From: SAR202 cluster bacterium
GTDB lineage: Bacteria; Chloroflexota; Dehalococcoidia; UBA6926; VFHL01
Length of the DNA: 64,000 bases
NCBI GenBank assembly: GCA_009392005.1
Contig: VFHL01000004.1
Coordinates: forward strand, 62,001 to 126,000
Direction: 5' to 3'
This document shows, one piece after another, positions 25,610 to 33,403 of the stretch. The first letter of the stretch is position 1. Each line of letters starts with the position of its first letter. The position numbers were made by a program, and so were the translations under genes. The notes below the pieces were generated by a model that saw only the letters and a list, made by a program, of their open reading frames with translations, did no database searches and was not told the DNA's origin.

Positions 25610-27424
25610 ATGCCCTTCAAAGGTTGGTTTTGCATGCGCCGACGCAACAGACAAAATTTACCCTCATTTCGAACTGCGGTGGGCCGTGGGGATTATGCCC
25701 GAATCTTGTCATATTTTGGTCCATACAGAAACCAGGGCGTTTTGATGTTGTTGTCAACGGTATTGGTGTCGATCCTTGGATTGATTCCAGCAATACTGGT
25801 AAAAAATCTTATCGATTTCGCGATTCCCAATTCTGATTACACTCTGCTTACTAGTTTGGCGTTAGCTATGGTTTTCACTGCACTTGCTTCTGGTTTCCTA
25901 TCGGTGGGACAAAGTTACTTGAATTCTCTGGTAGGGCAAGGTGTCATGTTTGATTTGAGAAACGAAATGTATACGCATTTACAGAGGATGTCATTGAGTT
26001 TTTATTCGAAAACACGTACTGGTGAGATCATGTCGCGTATAAATGATGATGTTGGCGGGATTCAGAACGTCGTAACGGGGACTTTAGTTACAATCTTGAC
26101 CGATCTCATCGTTGTGATCAGTACACTTGTACTAATCGCAATCCTTGACTGGCGTTTAACGATTGTTGGTGCGGCACTACTTCCTTTGTTTATCTGGCCA
26201 TCGAAAAAGGCAGGTAATTTACGACGGGAGATACGCACGACGGTTCAAACTAAGCGAGCGCAAAGATCCGTCTATATGCAAGAAACCTTGAACATAAGTG
26301 GATTCCTCCTGGTCAGATCGTTTGCCAAGGAGCAATTTGAAGCCTTCCGCTTCAGTCGTATTTCAGAAGAATTGACTCGTCTTAACATACGACTAGCAAT
26401 GGTTGGTAGATGGTTCTTCATGTTATTAGGGCTTTATGGTGCAATAGGTCCAGCGATTGTTTACTGGTACGGTGGACGTCTGATAATTCAAGATGAACTA
26501 TCAATTGGTACGCTAGTGGCCTTTACCGTACTATTAACGCGGTTGTTCGGTCCTGCGTCATCGTTGGCAAGTGTTCATGTCGATTTAACGACTTCGTTAG
26601 CCCTTTTCGAGCGGATATTTGCCTATCTCGATTTGGAACCAGAAGTCAAACAACGTCCCAAAGCGATGGCACTGGAAAATGTCGATGGTCACGTTCATTT
26701 CCGTAATGTTTCATTCTCTTACGAGAACGATCAAAAGGTTTTCAATGGTATCAATGTTAACATTCACGCCGGAGATTTAGTTGCGCTTGTCGGACCGAGT
26801 GGTGCTGGAAAGACCACGTTTACATATCTGCTTACAAGATTATATGATCCAGAAACGGGGGTTATTACAATTGATGGACATGACATTCGGAATGTAACTC
26901 TTCAATCATTGAACTCCCAGATAGGTACCGTCCCGCAAGATCCATTTTTGTTTCATGATACCGTTTATTACAACGTTGCATATGGAGTAAAAGAGACATC
27001 ATTAGAGGCTGTTGAACAAGCATGTAAGGCTGCCCAAATTCACGACGTGATCGTAGCGCTTCCAAATGGCTATGACACGTTGGTTGGGGAACGTGGACAT
27101 CGATTATCAGGTGGAGAGATACAACGATTGGCGATTGCACGTATCCTGATTAAGGACCCTCGAATTTTGATCTTTGATGAAGCAACATCTGCAATTGATT
27201 CAATTGCCGAGGCACAAATTCAAAAGGCCGTTCAAAGTTTAACGAAAGATCGAACAACAATCGCTATCGCTCATCGTCTATCAACGATTCTTGCAGCGGA
27301 CCAAATATTAGTTCTCGATAGTGGCAGGATTGTCGAATCAGGCGTCCATTCAGACCTGATCAACAGCGACGGATTATACGCCAAGATATACAAAGAGCAA
27401 TTCAGCCCTGAGGGCGTTCGCTAA
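25610..27424 (+). CDS. ABC transporter, fused membrane and ATPase domains (ABCB/MsbA type)
   Basis: A 604-aa half-transporter. Six membrane helices span about residues 35-330, with the intracellular loop FYSKTRTGEIMSRINDDV typical of exporters. The nucleotide-binding domain has Walker A GPSGAGKTT near 400, Q-loop GTVPQDPFLFHDT, signature LSGGEIQRLAIAR near 500, Walker B ILIFDEATSAID and the H-loop IAIAHRLS. It should work as a homodimer, since no partner is adjacent. Substrates of the family include lipids and drugs. ATG 25610 and ATG 25634 are both possible starts. Confidence 0.94.
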   Translation: MPFKGWFCMRRRNRQNLPSFRTAVGRGDYARILSYFGPYRNQGVLMLLSTVLVSILGLIPAILVKNLIDFAIPNSDYTLLTSLALAMVFTALASGFLSVGQSYLNSLVGQGVMFDLRNEMYTHLQRMSLSFYSKTRTGEIMSRINDDVGGIQNVVTGTLVTILTDLIVVISTLVLIAILDWRLTIVGAALLPLFIWPSKKAGNLRREIRTTVQTKRAQRSVYMQETLNISGFLLVRSFAKEQFEAFRFSRISEELTRLNIRLAMVGRWFFMLLGLYGAIGPAIVYWYGGRLIIQDELSIGTLVAFTVLLTRLFGPASSLASVHVDLTTSLALFERIFAYLDLEPEVKQRPKAMALENVDGHVHFRNVSFSYENDQKVFNGINVNIHAGDLVALVGPSGAGKTTFTYLLTRLYDPETGVITIDGHDIRNVTLQSLNSQIGTVPQDPFLFHDTVYYNVAYGVKETSLEAVEQACKAAQIHDVIVALPNGYDTLVGERGHRLSGGEIQRLAIARILIKDPRILIFDEATSAIDSIAEAQIQKAVQSLTKDRTTIAIAHRLSTILAADQILVLDSGRIVESGVHSDLINSDGLYAKIYKEQFSPEGVR

Positions 27425-27437
27425 TTGGGAAAAGTAA

Positions 27438-27926
27438 TCAACCCGATAAATGTTCCAGCACCAGTCGTAGAGCTCGATCGGTCGTTTTGAGCATGTTCCC
27501 ATACCGGTCAGGAGAGTCCCAGTTTTCTTGAACCACAATTTCTGTGCCATCACGTTCTACTAGTGCGATGTATACCATGCCAACAGGTCGCCCTGACCGC
27601 CCTCCCGTCGGGCCAGTAATACCTGATTGAGCAATTGTAATATCTGCGTCAGACAAAGCTCGGACTTTGTGAGCTAATGTGGTTGCGACCTCTGCACTGA
27701 CCGCCCCTTTTTCTTCAAGAAGGCTTTGGGGAATTTGTACGACTTCACGCATCAACGTACCGCCGTAACAGATTATCCCGCCTTTAAAGAAACGAGTGGC
27801 TCCCGGTACTGCCATCAAACGGCTCCCAATGAGCCCGCCAGTGTCAATCTCTCCGACGCTGATTGTCATTTCACGTTCAGCTAAAGTTTCCCCTAACCTT
27901 ACGGCAACATCTTGGATTTCTGTCAT
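27438..27926 (-). CDS. CinA C-terminal-like (PncC family) protein with altered active site
   Basis: A 162-aa protein that aligns along the whole nicotinamide-nucleotide amidase fold. It has VPGATRFFKGGIICYGG, GAVSAEVATTLAHKVRALSDADITIAQSGITGPTGG and PVGMVYIALV. The usual catalytic motif ESCTGG reads EIDTGG at residues 26-31, so the Ser is replaced by Ile. The Lys of the usual SNxxK segment is Met59. Either the enzyme has lost amidase activity or it belongs to a divergent subfamily with another role. It is monocistronic and converges on the ABC gene with a 13-nt gap. Confidence 0.82.
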   Translation of the reverse strand: MTEIQDVAVRLGETLAEREMTISVGEIDTGGLIGSRLMAVPGATRFFKGGIICYGGTLMREVVQIPQSLLEEKGAVSAEVATTLAHKVRALSDADITIAQSGITGPTGGRSGRPVGMVYIALVERDGTEIVVQENWDSPDRYGNMLKTTDRALRLVLEHLSG

Positions 27927-28275
27927 AGTATTCTAACCTCTGTTATTCTCAATGCGTATTCCATTTCCGGATTATGGAGCTATCTTCTCAAATAGTACTG
28001 TAGAAATTCAATCCCTGCTTAGATTGGTGTCATTTTTGATACTCCATTCACTATGATTTGGTTATTGTGTGAAACGAGGTAGACACCCACAACCATGGTT
28101 CTTGGTCTTTAACAAAATGCTGTCCACATCGGCTTATGTCGGAACCCGAAATGGAGTTGTTGGCACGGTATTTGTCCTGCTGATAGTAATGTATTCGGTA
28201 CTGTACGTCGGCACCGGTTTGAACTATTTAAAATGTTCATTTTAATCAATGTTGATGGAAAGGTAGTTGTTCAAA
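27927..28275. other. Intergenic 349 nt between divergent genes
   Basis: This gap separates the CinA-like gene (minus) and an alpha/beta hydrolase gene (plus). Its right end holds a plausible promoter with a palindrome (28219-28246, listed separately). The rest shows no RNA gene, repeat or convincing open frame. Confidence 0.5.
28219..28246 (+). promoter_or_regulatory. Promoter with palindromic operator before alpha/beta hydrolase gene
   Basis: TTGAAC (28219-28224, -35) and TTTAAT (28241-28246, -10) are spaced by 16 nt. The perfect inverted repeat TTAAAATGTTCATTTTAA (28228-28245, 8-nt arms, TT centre) fills the spacer and most of the -10, the usual place for a repressor site. The hydrolase start codon is about 30 nt downstream. 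Confidence 0.5.
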
Positions 28276-28902
28276 ATGCAAATTCAGTTCGAGGCAGATG
28301 GTTTTTCGCTTGAAGGTGAACTATCGTTGCCGATTAGTAACTCCCAATGCCCTGGGGTAGTGATCTGTCATCCTCATCCTCAATATGGCGGGAATATGCT
28401 AAACAATGTTGTACAAACAGTACGAAATACCCTTATTCAGAAAGACATTGCTGTTCTTACGTTTAACTTTCGTGGCGTTGGCAAAAGTCAAGGCACTTAT
28501 TCCGGCGGTGAAGGTGAGGATAAAGATGCGATCGCAGCATTAGATTATTTGAAAACTGTTGATCAGATAGCACAGGGGCCGATTGGTTTGTGTGGCTATT
28601 CTTTTGGTGCTGGTGTTGCATCTCGAGTTGCTATGCAGTACCAAGGTTTAACGGCGCTCGGGTTGATTTCTGGATCTGTGCAACCTGAATGGGTCAACCT
28701 CCCATCAATAGCGAAGTTATTTATCTCGGGAGATCGAGACGAATATGTTTCTAACAAAGATGTTGAATCTCTGGAAAGTAATCTGCCGCATCCCCGTGAA
28801 ATTATTATGGTGCCTGGGGTGGACCATTTTTGGTCGTCTGGAGAAGATGTACTCAACACGCATATCGGAAACTTTTTCGAACGAGAATTGTCTTCATTGT
28901 GA
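28276..28902 (+). CDS. Small alpha/beta hydrolase (dienelactone hydrolase-like)
   Basis: A 208-aa cytoplasmic hydrolase. The nucleophile elbow is GYSFGAG near residue 117, the acid is in SGDRDEYV near 157, and the catalytic His is in GVDHFW near 190. The N-terminal ICHPHPQYGGNM and NFRGVGKSQG are typical of the COG2945 group. ATG 28276 is preferred over TTG 28267, which is only 3 nt from the AAGG ribosome site. The substrate is unknown. The palindrome over its promoter suggests regulated expression. Confidence 0.88.
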   Translation: MQIQFEADGFSLEGELSLPISNSQCPGVVICHPHPQYGGNMLNNVVQTVRNTLIQKDIAVLTFNFRGVGKSQGTYSGGEGEDKDAIAALDYLKTVDQIAQGPIGLCGYSFGAGVASRVAMQYQGLTALGLISGSVQPEWVNLPSIAKLFISGDRDEYVSNKDVESLESNLPHPREIIMVPGVDHFWSSGEDVLNTHIGNFFERELSSL

Positions 28903-28952
28903 ATGACCTATTGATGGTGATTCAAAAACAAGCGACGGTGTACCCCTAATTT

Positions 28953-30170
28953 ATGTCTAGCAACATTCGACCTCAACCTCGATATGCTTGGATAGTCATG
29001 GGTGTCCTTTGGGGGATGGATCTTGCCAATGTCTTCGTGTTCCAATCGCTGGGTGTGTTATTACCACTGTGGGAAGAAGAATTGGGCGTAACAACATTTC
29101 AAGCAGGTTTGTTAGGTTCTGCTGGGTTTTTGGGGTTTGGTCTCATGGCTTTGCCTGCCAGTATTTGGCTTACAAAATACAATTCCAAATTGATGGTGTT
29201 GCTGCTTGCAGGCGGTATGGCCGTAACCGTTTTTTTACAAGGCATTACGTCGGTAGTTAATTTGCTTATATTAGGTCGGTTCTTATTTCTTATGTGTTCG
29301 GTAAGCCGCATACAAATGCAAGTCTTATTTATTCAGCAGTGGTTTCAACCTCGGTTATACGCAACGATCAACAGTCTAGATTTTGGAAACCGATCCATTG
29401 GGCAAACATTAGCGCTTATGGTCACTCCGCTACTCATCACGTTGTTTGGAAGCTGGCGATTGGTTTATTGGGGCGTTGCTGTCTGGTTGTTTATACTTAT
29501 TGTCATCTGGGTTTTCGTTGGTAAGGAGAATAAAACATTAAATCCGGCTCCTGATGATGAAATTGAGATTGGTAGCCCTATCAAAGTGTTGCAACGACAT
29601 AAGGTTCTCTGGCTTGTATCGGGCGCTCAAGTGGGGCTCGCATTTACGTTTGGTGCGTTTGCTACATTTTATCCGATCTATGTGATAGACAAACTAGGAT
29701 TTTCACTTTCGACGGTTGGTATTTTATTCGGATTCATGCCGATCGGTTCAATTGTGGGTTCGATTTCCGCTGGTCCATTGTCCCAATTGATCAGGAAAAG
29801 GAAGCCGTTCATATGGATACCAGGAATATTCCTTCCTATAATCTATTTTGCCCTTGTCTATGCGACATCTGAAATATTTATTGCACTTTTGTTTTTTGCA
29901 TCTGGATACTTGGCTATGTCGGTGCCGCCAATTGTATCGACAATCCCATTCGATATGAAATTATCTCCTCGCGAAATTACCGTTGCTCTTGGGTTGAATA
30001 GGACACTTTTTCCATTTGCGGCAGCGATCGGGCCGTTTTTGGTCGGAATTATTGGAGAAAGCTCTGGGTCGCTTGCATTGGGTCTTGTTGTTACATCACC
30101 ACTCTCTGTAACTCTTTTGGTTTGCGGTATTTTGATTCCAGAAACGGGTAATCCTGATAGGACAGAATGA
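28953..30170 (+). CDS. MFS transporter
   Basis: A 405-aa protein with about 12 membrane helices and the MFS loop between helices 2 and 3 (ALPASIWLTKYNSK) in degenerate form. A hydrophilic central loop (KENKTLNPAPDDEIEIGSP) separates the two six-helix halves. It belongs loosely to the nitrate/cyanate-type or general anion branch, but the substrate cannot be assigned. It starts at ATG 28953, 50 nt after the hydrolase, so the two may be co-transcribed. Confidence 0.85.
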   Translation: MSSNIRPQPRYAWIVMGVLWGMDLANVFVFQSLGVLLPLWEEELGVTTFQAGLLGSAGFLGFGLMALPASIWLTKYNSKLMVLLLAGGMAVTVFLQGITSVVNLLILGRFLFLMCSVSRIQMQVLFIQQWFQPRLYATINSLDFGNRSIGQTLALMVTPLLITLFGSWRLVYWGVAVWLFILIVIWVFVGKENKTLNPAPDDEIEIGSPIKVLQRHKVLWLVSGAQVGLAFTFGAFATFYPIYVIDKLGFSLSTVGILFGFMPIGSIVGSISAGPLSQLIRKRKPFIWIPGIFLPIIYFALVYATSEIFIALLFFASGYLAMSVPPIVSTIPFDMKLSPREITVALGLNRTLFPFAAAIGPFLVGIIGESSGSLALGLVVTSPLSVTLLVCGILIPETGNPDRTE

Positions 30171-30240
30171 AGGTTCTAGTTCTACTCAAGTTATTTTGAT
30201 GAAACACCTTATCTGTTTTTGCATCCTAAGCTAAAATCAA

Positions 30241-30768
30241 ATGATGAACCGATCTCAAAAATATATGGCCTCTGTGTTCCGGGATCACTGGTCTTTTATC
30301 TTAATCGCGGTTGTAACCATTGTTCTTGATCAGATAACAAAAATACTGATTGTAAGTAATATCGCTCTTTATCATTCAATACCCGCAGAAGGCATCATTC
30401 GTCTCACACATATTGTGAATACCGGTAGCGCCTTTGGCTTATTCCAAAACCAAACGACGTCTCTCATCATGGCGAGCGTTGTGGGTATTTTTGCGATTGT
30501 TTTTTATTACACGACGATATCAAAAACACGATCTTTCCGATGGGCAATGGGACTCCTCTTAGGTGGTGCCATTGGCAACTTGATTGATCGAGTTATTCGT
30601 GGAAAAGTAATTGATTTTGTCGATGTCGAGTTATGGCCAGGATTCCATTTCCCGGCGTTTAATGTTGCTGATGCTTCTATTAACATTGGGTTTTTTATGA
30701 TCCTATTCCTCGTTTTGAAATCGCAAATTGGTAAAAACAGAGATGACCCGTCGCCAGTAGATGATTAG
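30241..30768 (+). CDS. lspA: Lipoprotein signal peptidase (signal peptidase II)
   Basis: A 175-aa membrane aspartyl protease that cuts prolipoproteins before the lipid-modified Cys. It has four helices, with catalytic Asp116 in GNLIDRV and Asp144 in FNVADASINIG, and the early VLDQITK motif. TAAAAT ends 3 nt before ATG 30241 and 6 nt before a second ATG (30244), so the mRNA may be nearly leaderless. Its clients in this window could include the PQQ lipoprotein. Confidence 0.96.
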   Translation: MMNRSQKYMASVFRDHWSFILIAVVTIVLDQITKILIVSNIALYHSIPAEGIIRLTHIVNTGSAFGLFQNQTTSLIMASVVGIFAIVFYYTTISKTRSFRWAMGLLLGGAIGNLIDRVIRGKVIDFVDVELWPGFHFPAFNVADASINIGFFMILFLVLKSQIGKNRDDPSPVDD

Positions 30769-30777
30769 TGATTTGTG

Positions 30778-31662
30778 ATGCCAGCATATTCTGTTCTGAT
30801 AACCGGGCTTATCAGTATCTCATCTGCCAGTGTGCTTATTCGTCTCGCCGAAGCCCCCATTGTAATAATAGCTGCTTCCCGACTAACTATTGCTGCACTA
30901 ATTGTTGGACCGCCGAGTTTGGGAATCTATCGAAAAGATTTACCAAAATTATCGTGGCCTTTTTTCATGACGTGTGTCGTTGCGGGGGCTTTCCTCGCCT
31001 TCCATTTCTTGTTCTGGATAGCGTCTCTTAATCTAACATCAGTACTTAGTTCGGCGGTTTTTGTCACATCACACCCAATTCTGATTGCTTTTTTGGGTCC
31101 AGTTTTTATTAGGCGCGAAACTTTTTCTTGGCGCGTGTGTATTTATGCCTTGTTAGCGGTTCTGGGCGCAGCAATATTGACGATTGGAGATGCAGCGAAA
31201 CTAGGGCAAGCGTTGTTTGGAGACATGCTCGCATTCCTAGGCGCGGTGATGATGTCAGGTTATCTATTGGTCGGTAGGCGTTTAACGAAACACATACCAC
31301 TACCGCTTTATTTGACGATCGTGTATTCATCAGCGAGTATTATTTTGATTGGGTTAGTCGTGACTCTTGACGCACCAGTATTTGGTTACACAAATAACAC
31401 TTACCTGTATTTGCTGTCGATTGCAATCTTCCCGCAAGTCATCGGACATTCTTTGATTAACTGGGCTTTGCGGCGCTGGTCAGCTATCTTTGTTTCGGTG
31501 ACAATCGTTTCTGAGCCCGTGATAGCGTCAATATTGGCGGCTGTTTTCTTAGGTGAGGTCCCATCGTTGATAGCAGTTTTTGGTGGAATCATCATCCTTA
31601 CGGCAATATATCTGACTGGAGCGTTCGAGACTCGTAATCAACGTAAACATTTTCTTGAATGA
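30778..31662 (+). CDS. EamA/DMT-family transporter
   Basis: A 294-aa protein with about ten membrane helices as two EamA repeats. The first repeat shows SASVLIRLAEAPIVIIAASRL and the second GALRRW-like NWALRRWSAIFVSVTIVSEPVIASILAAVFLGE. DMT proteins export amino acids, nucleotides or other metabolites. The gene begins 9 nt after the lspA stop (GTG 30775 is equally possible), so the two genes form an operon. Confidence 0.9.
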   Translation: MPAYSVLITGLISISSASVLIRLAEAPIVIIAASRLTIAALIVGPPSLGIYRKDLPKLSWPFFMTCVVAGAFLAFHFLFWIASLNLTSVLSSAVFVTSHPILIAFLGPVFIRRETFSWRVCIYALLAVLGAAILTIGDAAKLGQALFGDMLAFLGAVMMSGYLLVGRRLTKHIPLPLYLTIVYSSASIILIGLVVTLDAPVFGYTNNTYLYLLSIAIFPQVIGHSLINWALRRWSAIFVSVTIVSEPVIASILAAVFLGEVPSLIAVFGGIIILTAIYLTGAFETRNQRKHFLE

Positions 31663-31689
31663 AATGCATAAATCATAAATTTGGTGCCA

Positions 31690-33237
31690 TCATTTCTCTA
31701 AATGGATGATGCCATTCGTACCATCGATGGTGATGGTTTGGCCATTATTGATCATATTCGTCCCGTTTTGGGTCTGTATTACGCAAGGGATTTGATACTC
31801 TCGCATAAGTATTGGGGCGTGAGAAGCGATTTCACCATAATCTAAAACAAGAGCATCTATGCTGGGTAATAGTGGAATCCACATTGGTCCAGCATTTTTA
31901 GTAACAATGATGTCGCTAGAGTCAATCATTGGGATCGAATCTGTTGAATCGATAACCCTGGCACGGCCAGTCGTAATGCCTGCTGATGCCGGTACACCCT
32001 TTAGCGAAAACTTCGAGGATGAGATGTTTGTCTCATTCTCTTGTATTTTGGCGGAAGAGGCGTCAAGGCGCTTCGGAGGTGTGATTTCAGCTTGGTTTTC
32101 ATGTTCCGTTCGATTTGTTTCAATTATCCGTGTCAAATCCGGAACCGTAACACCAGAGATCACTGCCATTACTTGTTCAAGATTCAAGAAAAATATATCG
32201 TCTTTAGTCGTTAACGTGTCGTTGTTAACCAGTCGATCGGCTAATTCTGTTAAGCATATTCGGATATATCCATTTGTCATCTGTTCGATGAAAAAATTAT
32301 GGTTTTCTCGGTTGGTGGCATTGTTTCGGGCAAGGTCTAGGGCAGTAAGAAATTGGTTTCGGTCTGTATCGTTTTTTAGAGTTTCCATAATCTCGTTCTG
32401 GAAGGATTCACGTTTTTCTCTTAGAGCACTGGCATTCTCAGCGAATTTTGCGATCTCAGTATCCAGGTAAGGATGCAAAATTGCTAATACCTGAGCAGGT
32501 TCTTCTAACCAAGTTGGTGTACGCCACGAAAATGGAGAGCCAAAACCGTGTCCAGTTCGCAACCCAAAATCTGCAATGAAATCGAGTAGATTCTTCAGAA
32601 ACGCAAACCCATCATCTGTTGTCGTTAATATCGCTAGTGCTTCTTCTGGTGGATGAGAACGGATGGCGCTTCTCACATCACCCGGGGTTTGAATAAATTT
32701 TGCGAGGTCAGTAATTCCTGTGAGAAGTTCTTCTGTCAGATTCGATGTTCCTGTTAGAAGGATCTCTGTTTGAAGAGTGTATGGTTGGTCACATAATTCT
32801 TGATATGTGTCTATCCAATACGATCTTATTGAAGGAAACTGGAATTGCTCGTGTAACTCCCAATGCCTGTGATAAATTTCTAGCAAATAGGTGAAATGCT
32901 GGCTTAGTTCTGAGAGATTGGATTCTTTGAAAATGACCTGCCGCATCGGTTTCAAATTTGATTGTATCTCTGGCAAGTATGTATTCCTCCATGCGCTCTC
33001 CTTACCCATCATTTCGGCGCTATTCGCGTTGGGATTTACGTTCAAGCGATCTTTATCTTCTTCGGCGTGTGTATAAAGGTATCCATCTACAAAATTGTAT
33101 GCATTGGGTGTCGACTGAACGTCTGTTGATACTCCACCGTAATTCATGCTAATTGCAATGAGATCTTGTTCAAGAGGCGTGAACACTTGAGGAGAAAATT
33201 GGTTGTCCAATAACCAAAAGTTTTGTTCGTTGACCAA
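31690..33237 (-). CDS. PEP-utilising enzyme mobile-domain protein lacking an ATP-grasp domain
   Basis: A 515-aa protein. The C-terminal about 90 residues are the PEP-utilisers swivel domain: GVPASAGITTGRARVI, then GEIASHAPILMREYQIPCV with the phospho-acceptor His473. The N-terminal about 400 residues are helical, with an early FWLLDNQFSPQVFTPLEQ motif shared by PEP synthase-like orphan proteins. No ATP-grasp (PPDK_N) domain is present here or in the neighbours, so it cannot by itself make the full PEP synthase or rifampin phosphotransferase reaction. The TTG start at 33237 is strongly backed by AAAGGAGG about 7 nt upstream. Confidence 0.8.
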   Translation of the reverse strand: MVNEQNFWLLDNQFSPQVFTPLEQDLIAISMNYGGVSTDVQSTPNAYNFVDGYLYTHAEEDKDRLNVNPNANSAEMMGKESAWRNTYLPEIQSNLKPMRQVIFKESNLSELSQHFTYLLEIYHRHWELHEQFQFPSIRSYWIDTYQELCDQPYTLQTEILLTGTSNLTEELLTGITDLAKFIQTPGDVRSAIRSHPPEEALAILTTTDDGFAFLKNLLDFIADFGLRTGHGFGSPFSWRTPTWLEEPAQVLAILHPYLDTEIAKFAENASALREKRESFQNEIMETLKNDTDRNQFLTALDLARNNATNRENHNFFIEQMTNGYIRICLTELADRLVNNDTLTTKDDIFFLNLEQVMAVISGVTVPDLTRIIETNRTEHENQAEITPPKRLDASSAKIQENETNISSSKFSLKGVPASAGITTGRARVIDSTDSIPMIDSSDIIVTKNAGPMWIPLLPSIDALVLDYGEIASHAPILMREYQIPCVIQTQNGTNMINNGQTITIDGTNGIIHLEK

Positions 33238-33291
33238 AAAGAAACCTCCTTTCTTTTAGATCCCATATTAGCGCTCCGAGGCCATCTCTTC

Positions 33292-33321
33292 AAAAAACGG
33301 GTGTTTATGGAACCGTTTTTT
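33292..33321. repeat. Inverted repeat in divergent promoter region (terminator- or attenuator-like)
   Basis: AAAAAACGG (33292-33300) and CCGTTTTTT (33313-33321) form a 9-bp stem with a 12-nt loop, followed by T on both strands. GGGTG (33299-33303) can instead pair with CACCC (33326-33330), giving two mutually exclusive folds. It lies between divergent genes, where a simple terminator is not expected. Confidence 0.4.
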
Positions 33322-33403
33322 TAATCACCCTTGTGTATGGCGTTCATTGTATGATTGCTACTGAAATATAAAACATGGACTTTGGTTGTTTGAACAGCAA
33401 ATA

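Noticed and set aside
31859-32470. 203-codon plus-strand open frame
   Set aside because: Antisense to the PEP-utiliser gene, with composition typical of a mirrored frame.
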